A DNA stretch of 6,671 nucleotides from an uncultured bacterium (GTDB lineage Bacteria; Desulfobacterota; WTBG01). Location of the stretch: the NCBI GenBank assembly GCA_938024025.1, contig CALJBY010000093.1, forward strand, positions 1 to 6,671, in the 5' to 3' direction. Position 1 is the first letter of the stretch. Each line of letters begins with the position of its first letter. A program made the translations under genes and the position numbers. Below the pieces are notes generated by a model that had not been told where the DNA came from, ran no database searches, and worked only from the letters and a program-made list of their open reading frames with translations. Below are positions 1 to 5,859 of the stretch, piece after piece.

Positions 1-120
1 GCTGTAGCTCTCAGCAGCATTAAAATAGGTCCTCTGTACAAGAACACCCATCAGCAGCATCCAGATAATAATGATGAACACCCTGATAATTTTGTAAGGA
101 CGGTTACCTTCGTTTTGCAT
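1..120 (-). CDS. N-terminus of a membrane-anchored protein (partial, runs off left edge)
   Basis: The first 40 codons of a minus-strand gene are visible, starting with ATG at 120-118 and staying open to the window edge. The start MQNEGNRPYKIIRV is followed by a strongly hydrophobic stretch (about residues 12-28, FIIIIWMLLMGVLV) and then QRTYFNAAES. This is a short basic N-terminus plus one membrane helix, either an uncleaved signal anchor or the first helix of a larger membrane protein. The start is supported by a good Shine-Dalgarno AGGTGA on the minus strand (plus 129-134), eight bases before the ATG. The function cannot be read from 40 residues. It points away from the broken lipoprotein gene, and the long spacer upstream probably holds its promoter. 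Too short for a confident family call, but helix plus ribosome site make a real gene likely. Confidence 0.7.
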   Translation of the reverse strand, partial: MQNEGNRPYKIIRVFIIIIWMLLMGVLVQRTYFNAAESYS

Positions 121-279
121 AGAAACGGTCACCTGGTGATGTACGCAAGGGGGGACGCCCTTAAAAAACTAAGAAACTTTTTCTAATAGCTGATAATTGT
201 GCCCCCGAGCAGATAGCTTGCCCCCCTCCACGGCAAATCAAACTTTCTTCCTCGAGTGTTAACTGAGATACGTAAGGGC

Positions 280-326
280 GTTACACTTATTTATAAGTTT
301 TTGATAAAAAAAGGAAAGTTACACTT
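280..326. repeat. Direct repeat GTTACACTT (two copies, 38 bp apart)
   Basis: The nonamer GTTACACTT occurs at 280-288 and again at 318-326, so the copies are 38 bp apart from start to start. Between them lies ACTTAT-TT-ATAAGT (285-298), an inverted repeat overlapping the first copy. The arrangement upstream of the left-edge gene could be a regulator-binding region, but the sequence is AT-rich and chance cannot be excluded. Confidence 0.3.
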
Positions 327-349
327 GTAGGAAAGCTGGGATATACATC

Positions 350-362
350 GGGAAGTGTTCCC
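350..362. repeat. Short inverted repeat GGGAA-GTG-TTCCC
   Basis: Perfect 5-bp arms (350-354 and 358-362) around a 3-base spacer. It could be an operator half-site pair or a small hairpin. No T-run follows on either strand, so a terminator is not supported. Confidence 0.25.
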
Positions 363-380
363 AAGTGCCTTTCTTAATAA

Positions 381-402
381 CGATAGCATAACATGCTTAT
401 CG
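381..402. repeat. Imperfect inverted repeat CGATA-GCAT / ATGC-TATCG
   Basis: Arms of nine bases (381-389 and 393-402) pair with one bulged T at 397 and a 3-base loop AAC. No T-run follows on either strand. It lies in the spacer between two divergent reading frames, which fits an operator better than a terminator. Confidence 0.3.
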
Positions 403-506
403 GCAGCCAGCTATAAAGTATTAACGCTATTTTTATTTTATATCTAAAAGCATCTAAATATACTTTAAATATACCCAAATATACCAATAATCCTTACACC
501 AGCACA

Positions 507-891
507 TCTTCTGTTCTTTTATTAATTGCATACTGATCACAGTCAGAAGCACCACAACGAGAAGAGTTCATTGCGGGTAAGTGGCAGGACAGGAATGGAT
601 CAAATAATTACTATCCAAATAGTAAGACTAGAAACGAACCACACAATATGGAGTTTTTGCCAGATGGAAAAATACTCTTGGAAATGACAACGCAGGATAA
701 AAATGTACGCTTGGCGGGTGATTATACATTTATTGATAATAACACTATAAAAGGTGGACTTTGTACGTTATCGCACTAGTAATGTTATTGGAGACATTGC
801 CTGTTCTAGTCCTTCTCCGCCGCGAGACTCAATTACCATTAGCAATTGTAATGCTGACGATGTAATTGCTACCATGAAAAGGGTTTATTGA
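507..891 (+). pseudogene. Decayed small lipoprotein-like gene (stop plus frameshift)
   Basis: Two frames join into one protein. In the first, residues after the stop at 534-536 read SQSEAPQREEFIAGKWQ, then MEFLPDGKILLE and GDYTFIDNNTIK, ending at TAG 777-779. The continuation lies in the +1 frame as VDFVRYRTSN, NVIGDIAC and DDVIATMKRVY, ending at TGA 889-891. Dropping one base from the AAAAGG run at 749-754 restores a single frame across the join. Upstream, SSVLLLIAY precedes the TGA stop. TGC-GGA changed to TAC-TGA would give a lost lipobox LIAC-G, which is inference. No start codon with a ribosome site is visible. GKWQ followed by a FLPDGK strand and a GDYTF-DNNTIK strand looks like a small lipocalin-like beta-barrel lipoprotein, but I cannot name the family. 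It converges with the acsA-like gene, whose stop is 54 bases away. Confidence 0.75.
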
Positions 892-945
892 GAAAAGGTA
901 GCCCGCTAATCTTTCAGACAATCGAGTCGTAACACCGTCCTTCTT

Positions 946-2691
946 TCAGTCATCATCTATGGTTGAGGTATCTCCCAATGGTAACCCGAGTTCTTTAGCC
1001 TTAAGTAATCGCCGCATGATCTTTCCGCTTCTCGTCTTGGGCAGTGTAGGAAGGAATTCAATCTCTCGTGGAGAAGCAGCACTCGAGAGCCTTTTCTTCA
1101 CGAATTTTTGTATATCGTGCTTCAATTCTTCTGATTGTTCGTAACCATCTTTCAGGGAGACAAAGGCCTTTACAACCTCCATAACTATTGGATCTGGCTT
1201 ACCGATAACTCCAGCCTCTCCCACAGCAGGGTGTTCGATCAAAACCGATTCCACCTCAAAAGGACCCACTAAGTGCCCGGCCGTATTAATCACATCATCT
1301 GCCCGACTCATGAACCAGAAGTAGCCGTTTTCATCTCTTTTTGCCTTGTCTCCGGTAATGTACCATCCATTTTTAAACCGTGATTGATAGATTGCATCAT
1401 TTTTCCAGTAGGTACGAAACATAGATGGCCACCCGGGCTTTAGAGCCAGATTCCCTTCTTTGCCAGGTGGCAGTTCATTATAATCATCATCCAGAATTGT
1501 TGGTTCTATGCCAGGAAAGGGTTTTCCCATAGATCCGGGATTGACATCCAGAATAGGGTAATTGGCAATCATAATAGCGCCGGTTTCTGTCTGCCACCAG
1601 TTATCATGAAAGGCCTTTCCAAAGATCTTCTCTCCCCAGACAACTGCTTCGGGATTAAGGGGTTCTCCTACACTGCACATGTACCGTAAGGTATCAAAGC
1701 AATACTCATTTGGTAGCTCATCGCCTGATTTCATGAGCATTCTGATGGCTGTAGGTGCCGTGTACCAGACCGTCACTTTCATCCGTTGGAGAAAACCATA
1801 CCAGTATTTAGCACTAAATCCTCCTTCATAGACAACCTGGGTTACACCATTTGACCATGGTCCAAACATTCCGTAAGAAGTTCCCGTAACCCACCCCGGA
1901 TCAGCTGTACACCAATATATGTCATCCGCATGCAGGTCAAGAACATACTTAGCAGTGGTATAATGTCCCACAACAGCTCCATGTACATGAACAGCACCCT
2001 TAGGTTTGCCGGTAGTACCGGAAGTATAGTGAATGATGGCATAATCTTCTTTATGGGTTTTAATTGTATCGAAGGAATCTGAAGCGTTAGACATCATCTT
2101 TTCATAGAGCAGATCGTCAGGATCAACAGGTGCTTTTTCTCGATTAACGAGCATGACCTTCTGAAGAGCAGGCAGTTCTGGAAGAATCTCAATGATTTTC
2201 TTTTTCAAAGCAGGGCTGGTTATCAGTACTTTTGCTTCGCTATCTGCAAGACGATCCTTTACGGCATCTGGTCCAAAAGCCGAAAAAAGTGGACCAATAA
2301 CCGCACCAGCTTTAAGTGTTCCTAAAATAGCTATGAATATTTCCGGGACTCGTTCTAAGAAAAAGAAGACCCGGTCTCCTTTTTGAACACCAAGCTCTTT
2401 GACCAAAACATTTGCGAATTTATTGCTGAGTCGCGAAAGCTCTAGAAAGGTATACTCCTCCACCTTTCCCTTTTTGCTTTCCCATACCAGGGCTTTCTTA
2501 TTTCTCCGATCTGTTTCCAAATGTGCATCTATAGCCACATGAGCAATATTTATGTGTTCCTTATCAAACCAGCTCAGATCATTGGAGATCTTGTCCCAGC
2601 TGAACTCCCTGTACATCTTATGATAATCCTGGATATTAGGTTTTACCGCATGCTGTTCGAAAGAGTCTTTTGTTATTGTTGAATATTTCAT
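946..2691 (-). CDS. acsA: AcsA-type acetyl-/acyl-CoA synthetase (AMP-forming)
   Basis: A cytoplasmic ANL-superfamily ligase that activates a short carboxylic acid, most likely acetate, with ATP to an acyl-adenylate and then to acyl-CoA. At 581 residues it has the length of AcsA-type enzymes (about 570) rather than Acs (about 650). Visible motifs are the ATP loop YTSGTTGKPKG (222-232), the DPGWVTGTSYGMFGP segment (264-278), WWQTETG (365-371), YITGD (444-448), the hinge SRADDVINTAGH (462-473) and PKTRSGKIMRR (551-561) with catalytic Lys557. The second Trp of WWQTETG matches the residue that restricts Acs to acetate or propionate. GHLVGPFEVE replaces the more common GYRIGPFEVE. ATG at 2691-2689 follows a strong minus-strand site GGGGGGAG. 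It is last of three co-directional genes, 105 bases after the ACP gene. No terminator is evident after its stop. Substrate remains inferred; propionate or another small acid, or loading of the neighbouring ACP, is possible. Confidence 0.92.
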   Translation of the reverse strand: MKYSTITKDSFEQHAVKPNIQDYHKMYREFSWDKISNDLSWFDKEHINIAHVAIDAHLETDRRNKKALVWESKKGKVEEYTFLELSRLSNKFANVLVKELGVQKGDRVFFFLERVPEIFIAILGTLKAGAVIGPLFSAFGPDAVKDRLADSEAKVLITSPALKKKIIEILPELPALQKVMLVNREKAPVDPDDLLYEKMMSNASDSFDTIKTHKEDYAIIHYTSGTTGKPKGAVHVHGAVVGHYTTAKYVLDLHADDIYWCTADPGWVTGTSYGMFGPWSNGVTQVVYEGGFSAKYWYGFLQRMKVTVWYTAPTAIRMLMKSGDELPNEYCFDTLRYMCSVGEPLNPEAVVWGEKIFGKAFHDNWWQTETGAIMIANYPILDVNPGSMGKPFPGIEPTILDDDYNELPPGKEGNLALKPGWPSMFRTYWKNDAIYQSRFKNGWYITGDKAKRDENGYFWFMSRADDVINTAGHLVGPFEVESVLIEHPAVGEAGVIGKPDPIVMEVVKAFVSLKDGYEQSEELKHDIQKFVKKRLSSAASPREIEFLPTLPKTRSGKIMRRLLKAKELGLPLGDTSTIDDD

Positions 2692-2796
2692 GCCTGTCTC
2701 CCCCCTTACTAAAAAAAATTCTTTACAAAAATGACGTCAACACAACTATAAAATCTCATATTCACCACGTGTCTCGTTCAATGCCAGACTGGATTA

Positions 2797-3036
2797 CTAT
2801 TTCGAGGAGATTCTTGATTCAATCAATTGCACGAGCTCACTTACACTGTTAATTTCTACGAGGTCATCGCCAGTAATTCCTATGTCATATCGCTTCCCGA
2901 TGAGCTCTGTTAAATTAAGAAGGGCCAGGGAATCTGCACCAAGATCATCCTGCAAATGAGCTTCGGGCACCACTGCCTCTTCGTCCAGAGCTAATTCCTT
3001 TACGAGTATTTCTTTAATTTCAGAAAAGATTTCCAT
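2797..3036 (-). CDS. Acyl carrier protein
   Basis: A 79-residue acidic carrier protein that would hold acyl groups on a 4'-phosphopantetheine arm in the cytoplasm. The attachment motif DLGADSLALLNL (31-42) puts the prosthetic group on Ser36, the usual place for a type II ACP. After the serine it reads SLALLNLTELIGKRY, where fatty-acid ACPs usually have SLDTVELVMALE, so it looks like a dedicated carrier and not the housekeeping AcpP. Helices I to IV are all represented (roughly 2-14, 36-50, 56-61, 65-75). ATG at 3036-3034 follows a good minus-strand site GAGGTG four bases away. It lies 55 bases after the serine acetyltransferase gene and 105 bases before the acsA-type gene, all in one direction, so co-transcription is likely. 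No ketosynthase or phosphopantetheinyl transferase is in the window, so its partner and cargo are unknown. Confidence 0.93.
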   Translation of the reverse strand: MEIFSEIKEILVKELALDEEAVVPEAHLQDDLGADSLALLNLTELIGKRYDIGITGDDLVEINSVSELVQLIESRISSK

Positions 3037-3091
3037 AAAACACCTCAGTTTATTTTTCGTTTTATAGTGCGTAGATCAATTACAATCTTAA

Positions 3092-4126
3092 TCAGGACAT
3101 TTTTTGATGAGGGGGTGGCAATAAAAACACTTGCGTCTTTTCAGGGACAGACTTGGCAATGAAGACACTACCGTATATAATTGAATCTTTACCGACTACA
3201 GTAGGTCCACCAACAATGGTAGCCCCCGCATAAATGATCACGTTATCCTCAATGGTAGGATGTCTTTTCTTTTTGCTTTCCCGTAATGGACCGATGCTGC
3301 GTTTTGGCAGACTTCGTGCCCCTAACGTTACCCCCTGATATATTCTTACATTATTTCCAATTTGTGCAGTTTCTCCTATTACTACCCCCGTACCGTGGTC
3401 TATGAAAAAACAATCTCCAATTTGTGCACCAGGGTGAATATCAATGCCTGTTTTAGAATGGGCATATTCGCTTAATTCTCTCGGGTAGTAGGGAACTTCT
3501 TGCTGATAGAGCTCATGGGCAACTCTGTACAGGAGAATCGCTGTAAATCCAGGATAGGATCTAATGATTTCTGTTGGACCTTGCGCTGCAGGATCACCAT
3601 TCAAAGCAGCATCCACATCACATTTTAATGTATCGCGTATTCTACCCAGATTGTTCAATAAAGTACGAACTGCAGCTTGTGATTTTTTTTCAATTTCCTC
3701 ATCGGACATGGTTTCTGCATGGTCCAAAGAGTATGCTCTCCAGTGTGCGCTTATGTCTTCAAACAACAAAGTGCCCAGATTATTCAACTGGGCTTCAAGT
3801 AATGCTTTATTGGATGGATTATAATCACTACCCCTATTCCAATATTTGGGGAAGAAAACAGATTTAAGTTCCCTTATGATTCCAGAATCAGCATCTATTT
3901 CAGGAAACCTGAGATCATTTGCTGTAATAAAAGGAGGTTCATCAGTACTATACGATTCTATAAGCTGTTGTATTCCCTCACCACAATAATTGTATTGCTC
4001 TAAGCTTTTATTATTTTCCATTTTTCCAACATTTGAACTCTCTGCATTTAAGGAAATGGTGGTTGTTTTCAAATACCTGTAGCATTTATGAAAATAGTCT
4101 TTGATAGATATAATGATAATTTCCAC
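3092..4126 (-). CDS. cysE: Serine O-acetyltransferase
   Basis: Transfers acetyl from acetyl-CoA to L-serine, giving O-acetylserine, the first committed step of cysteine synthesis in the cytoplasm. An alpha-helical N-terminal domain (about 80-215, with [19 protein letters not shown] at 189-207) precedes a left-handed beta-helix of hexapeptide repeats (about 225-325). Asp229 in [12 protein letters not shown] and His244 in [12 protein letters not shown] keep the 15-residue spacing of Asp143 and His158 in E. coli CysE. A loop [20 protein letters not shown] (282-301) follows. The longest frame starts at GTG 4126 without a clear ribosome site. ATG at 4021-4019 (residue 36, MENNKSLEQ) has a weak GGA eight bases upstream and would give 309 residues, closer to the usual length, so I prefer it. 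The C-terminus, [10 protein letters not shown], lacks the terminal Ile that docks E. coli CysE into cysteine synthase. First gene of the cluster with the ACP and acsA-type genes. Confidence 0.93.
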   Translation of the reverse strand: MEIIIISIKDYFHKCYRYLKTTTISLNAESSNVGKMENNKSLEQYNYCGEGIQQLIESYSTDEPPFITANDLRFPEIDADSGIIRELKSVFFPKYWNRGSDYNPSNKALLEAQLNNLGTLLFEDISAHWRAYSLDHAETMSDEEIEKKSQAAVRTLLNNLGRIRDTLKCDVDAALNGDPAAQGPTEIIRSYPGFTAILLYRVAHELYQQEVPYYPRELSEYAHSKTGIDIHPGAQIGDCFFIDHGTGVVIGETAQIGNNVRIYQGVTLGARSLPKRSIGPLRESKKKRHPTIEDNVIIYAGATIVGGPTVVGKDSIIYGSVFIAKSVPEKTQVFLLPPPHQKMS

Positions 4127-4174
4127 GTTGATGCATAGGCATCCAGCCCTAACTAAATTAATTATTCAAGCATA

Positions 4175-4203
4175 TATTTATCATACTTGACAATAATAGT
4201 AAA
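4175..4203 (-). promoter_or_regulatory. Possible sigma-70-type promoter for the SAT-ACP-AcsA cluster
   Basis: On the minus strand TTTACT (plus 4198-4203) and TAAATA (plus 4175-4180) are separated by exactly 17 bases. Transcription would begin near 4167, about 40 bases before the GTG and about 145 before the preferred ATG of the serine acetyltransferase. The region is very AT-rich, so such matches arise easily by chance. Confidence 0.25.
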
Positions 4204-4225
4204 GAAAATATTTCAACCGCTCATA

Positions 4226-4242
4226 TCACAGATGGACTGTGA
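4226..4242. repeat. Hairpin TCACAG-ATGGA-CTGTGA
   Basis: Perfect 6-bp arms (4226-4231, 4237-4242) around a 5-base loop. It ends 14 bases before the GTGTG boundary of the intron-like block. Some group II introns insert next to hairpins, and it could equally be an operator for the divergent SAT cluster. No T-run follows. Confidence 0.3.
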
Positions 4243-4256
4243 CTGACAACATCAAC

Positions 4257-4484
4257 GTGTGCCATCAAGCTGCATGGGAGATGAGGAAAGGTCCCCCCGA
4301 ATCGACTTGAAGACGTAGATTTAAAACTACCTTAAACTGCAAGGGTGAAGGGCCCTTGTGGTGAGCGTTAAGGAAACGTCATGACAAAGAATCATGGCAG
4401 ATGGGTTCCAGGGAGACGAGCGATAGCGAACCACTGATGAGGTGTCGAAATACCAAGGATGACTCATACCATAAACGTCGGCAC
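4257..4484 (+). mobile_element. Group II intron relic, 5' part of domain I (plus strand)
   Basis: The block opens with GTGTGCC, a match to the group II intron 5' consensus GUGYG. It contains paired GC-rich segments (for example GGGCCCTTG near 4348) and the run GATGAGGTGTCGAAATACC (4436-4454), followed by AAGGATGACTCATACCATAAA. That order resembles the exon-binding arm of domain I in bacterial group II introns, from memory of the family. No reverse transcriptase, domain V or domain VI is present, so it cannot splice or move. The segment is richer in GC than the flanking DNA. It runs head-on into a minus-strand fragment at about 4480-4490. A structured RNA of another kind is not excluded. Confidence 0.5.
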
Positions 4485-4657
4485 CCCGAAGTTTACTATA
4501 TCTTTCGCGGCCCAATAGCCCTGCCCGTAAGTCCCCTGGCAACGCTTCGCCCATATCCTTACGGATATACACGCATGACTCAGGGCCGGTGCGGTTCTCT
4601 ACTCCTTCACCGTCTGGAACTTTCATCCATTACTCCTTGCCGGTCTTCCCGGCGCAC
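4485..4657 (-). mobile_element. Second group II intron relic, 5' end (minus strand)
   Basis: Read on the minus strand from 4657, the block opens with GTGCGCC, again a GUGYG intron start. A small stem GCCGG-GAAGA-CCGGC follows, then GGTGAAGGAGTAGAGAACC. The incidental translation GPESC and GEAL is a pattern I remember from non-coding 5' regions of reverse-transcriptase-bearing bacterial group II introns, where it is often mis-annotated as protein. No intron-encoded protein or catalytic domain V follows. It ends where the plus-strand relic begins. Its flanks are 5' CCTAGATATTGTGG on the minus strand and the other relic on the inside. Confidence 0.5.
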
Positions 4658-4682
4658 CCACAATATCTAGGCATCCAAGAAC

Positions 4683-4712
4683 AAAGGCAGAGTCATTTTG
4701 AACCCTGCCTTT
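4683..4712 (-). terminator. Hairpin terminator after the alpha/beta hydrolase gene
   Basis: Perfect 8-bp arms AAAGGCAG (4683-4690) and CTGCCTTT (4705-4712) enclose a 14-base loop. It lies about 70 bases after the hydrolase stop on the minus strand. The U-tail on that strand is poor (GTTCTTGG); the plus-strand side is T-richer (TTTAAATTTT). It is therefore a weak or bidirectional terminator candidate. Confidence 0.45.
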
Positions 4713-4782
4713 TAAATTTTGGTGTGTTAGATTTGGGGGATTAACACTTGTATATCTTGATGGTTCATTCAGCACTGCCCTT

Positions 4783-5814
4783 TTATTTCAACAATAACTT
4801 TATCATAGGTACCAGTACCTCCAGAGCTTTCTTTGCAGATTCTTTGATTGTCGGGTACTTATCAAGAACCGCAATTATTCCAGCCGAATTTCTATAATAA
4901 AGCTCAATACATTTGCTGCCCATTGAGATTTCTGACAATGCCTCATCGCGAAATTGCCTCACTGTATCAAGCCTCGCGTCTTCTTTGCCCAGGAGATTAG
5001 ATACAAGGCATGCTGTACGGCCGCTAATCATATTAAGAAAATCCGTAGTTTCTCGCACAATGATTTCCTGCTGCTCTTCCAGTGTAATGGTGGCCGCATT
5101 GTCTTCTGTCATATAAAGATCCGGGGTTGTATCAAAATAGCCGAACTGGGTGTGATTGCCACCTTCAATTTCCTTGAAGATAGTATCTGCGGGCAATGCA
5201 CCGGCATTTGCCAAAACATCTTCAGACCCTACCCTGCCGTCGTTTGAACCGTAAAGAGTCAAAACCTTCATGCCTGTATCTTCTAACCCGCCGGGTGACA
5301 AGGACGCCCAAATAACAACACCATCAATAGTACTATGATTAGCGGCATACATGCATGCTGCAGTGCCTCCAACCGAATGGCCCCCTATCACCCAGTTTTC
5401 AATTTCTGCAAAGTCTTCTATTATTTTATCAGCTCTTCCCCGCCCCCCTATTGCAACACAATTCGGCACCGGTACAATGACAGTTAAATATCTCTTTGCT
5501 GCAATTGCATGGGCAGCGGGTGCATATGCCTTCGGATCACAATTACCGCCAGGAAGTATTATGAACCCGGTCGTCGGCTTTTTGTCTGCCGGTTCAAAAG
5601 CATAATAGATGTTGTCATCAGGCTCAGCTGGCGATAAGCCATCCCAGCTATCTACTTCTACTGTTTCTACCCTAACCGTACTACTTGATACCAAAGCATC
5701 TGATGCTATCGGCAAGGATGGATGTGAACATTCAATTGCTGTTACATTCCCGACACCATAAAGAAACACGATTAATGATGTAAATGAGACAACTGTTGAC
5801 CTTCGAATTTTCAT
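4783..5814 (-). CDS. Exported alpha/beta hydrolase with CFI-box-like C-terminal tail
   Basis: A predicted exported serine hydrolase of the alpha/beta fold (Abhydrolase_5-like, related to dienelactone hydrolases); substrate unknown. An N-terminal signal peptide is clear: basic KIRR, hydrophobic core (about 7-22) and a likely cut after NVTA (26). The fold shows ILPGGNCDPKAYAP (86-99, oxyanion region), nucleophile Ser147 in GGHSVGG (144-150), acid Asp192 in GSNDG and His221 in GGNHTQFG (218-225). The hydrolase domain ends near 260. Residues 268-343 resemble the CFI-box C-terminal domain: RQFRDEAL (286-293), ELYYRNSAG (304-312) and a final hydrophobic segment. The usual CFIATAAYGS opening is reduced to ACLVSNLLGK. 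ATG at 5814-5812 follows GAGGTG four bases away. The gene begins 45 bases after the cysteine-rich gene on the same strand, so the two probably form an operon. It is followed by a hairpin at 4683-4712. Confidence 0.88.
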   Translation of the reverse strand: MKIRRSTVVSFTSLIVFLYGVGNVTAIECSHPSLPIASDALVSSSTVRVETVEVDSWDGLSPAEPDDNIYYAFEPADKKPTTGFIILPGGNCDPKAYAPAAHAIAAKRYLTVIVPVPNCVAIGGRGRADKIIEDFAEIENWVIGGHSVGGTAACMYAANHSTIDGVVIWASLSPGGLEDTGMKVLTLYGSNDGRVGSEDVLANAGALPADTIFKEIEGGNHTQFGYFDTTPDLYMTEDNAATITLEEQQEIIVRETTDFLNMISGRTACLVSNLLGKEDARLDTVRQFRDEALSEISMGSKCIELYYRNSAGIIAVLDKYPTIKESAKKALEVLVPMIKLLLK

Positions 5815-5859
5815 AAAGCACCTCTAAAATTTAATTTACCCATTGCCCTGATTTTCTAT

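Larger units (their letters stand above)
121..506. other. Non-coding AT-rich spacer with short repeats
   Basis: I found no credible reading frame on either strand in this stretch. It lies between the divergent left-edge gene (minus) and the lipoprotein pseudogene (plus), so it should hold promoters for both. It contains homopolymer runs, a direct repeat of GTTACACTT, and several short inverted repeats listed separately. No convincing -35/-10 pair or sigma-54 site stood out. Confidence 0.5.

Noticed and set aside
899..912. TAGCCCGCTA palindrome downstream of the acyl-CoA synthetase as terminator
   Set aside because: Arms of four bases with a two-base loop are too short to form a hairpin.
959..2386. 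Plus- and minus-strand short frames inside the acyl-CoA synthetase gene
   Set aside because: All are shadows of the 581-residue coding frame, without ribosome sites or recognisable motifs.
3564..3867. Plus-strand frames inside the serine acetyltransferase gene
   Set aside because: Antisense shadows of a clearly conserved enzyme.
4192..4220. Plus-strand TTGACA in the spacer as a promoter
   Set aside because: No acceptable -10 at 16-18 bases downstream and no gene on that strand to serve.
4327..4626. Minus-strand 99-residue open frame reading MKVPDGEGVENRTGPESC...
   Set aside because: It overlies the intron-like block, changes character midway at the junction of the two relics, and matches a kind of mis-annotated translation of intron RNA I remember; not called as a protein.
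4401..4670. Plus-strand 89-residue open frame over the same block
   Set aside because: It runs antisense through one relic and lacks a ribosome site; explained by the structured GC-rich RNA sequence.
4200..4700. CRISPR array or tRNA/rRNA in the gene-free stretch
   Set aside because: No regularly spaced repeats, no cloverleaf and no ribosomal RNA motifs seen.
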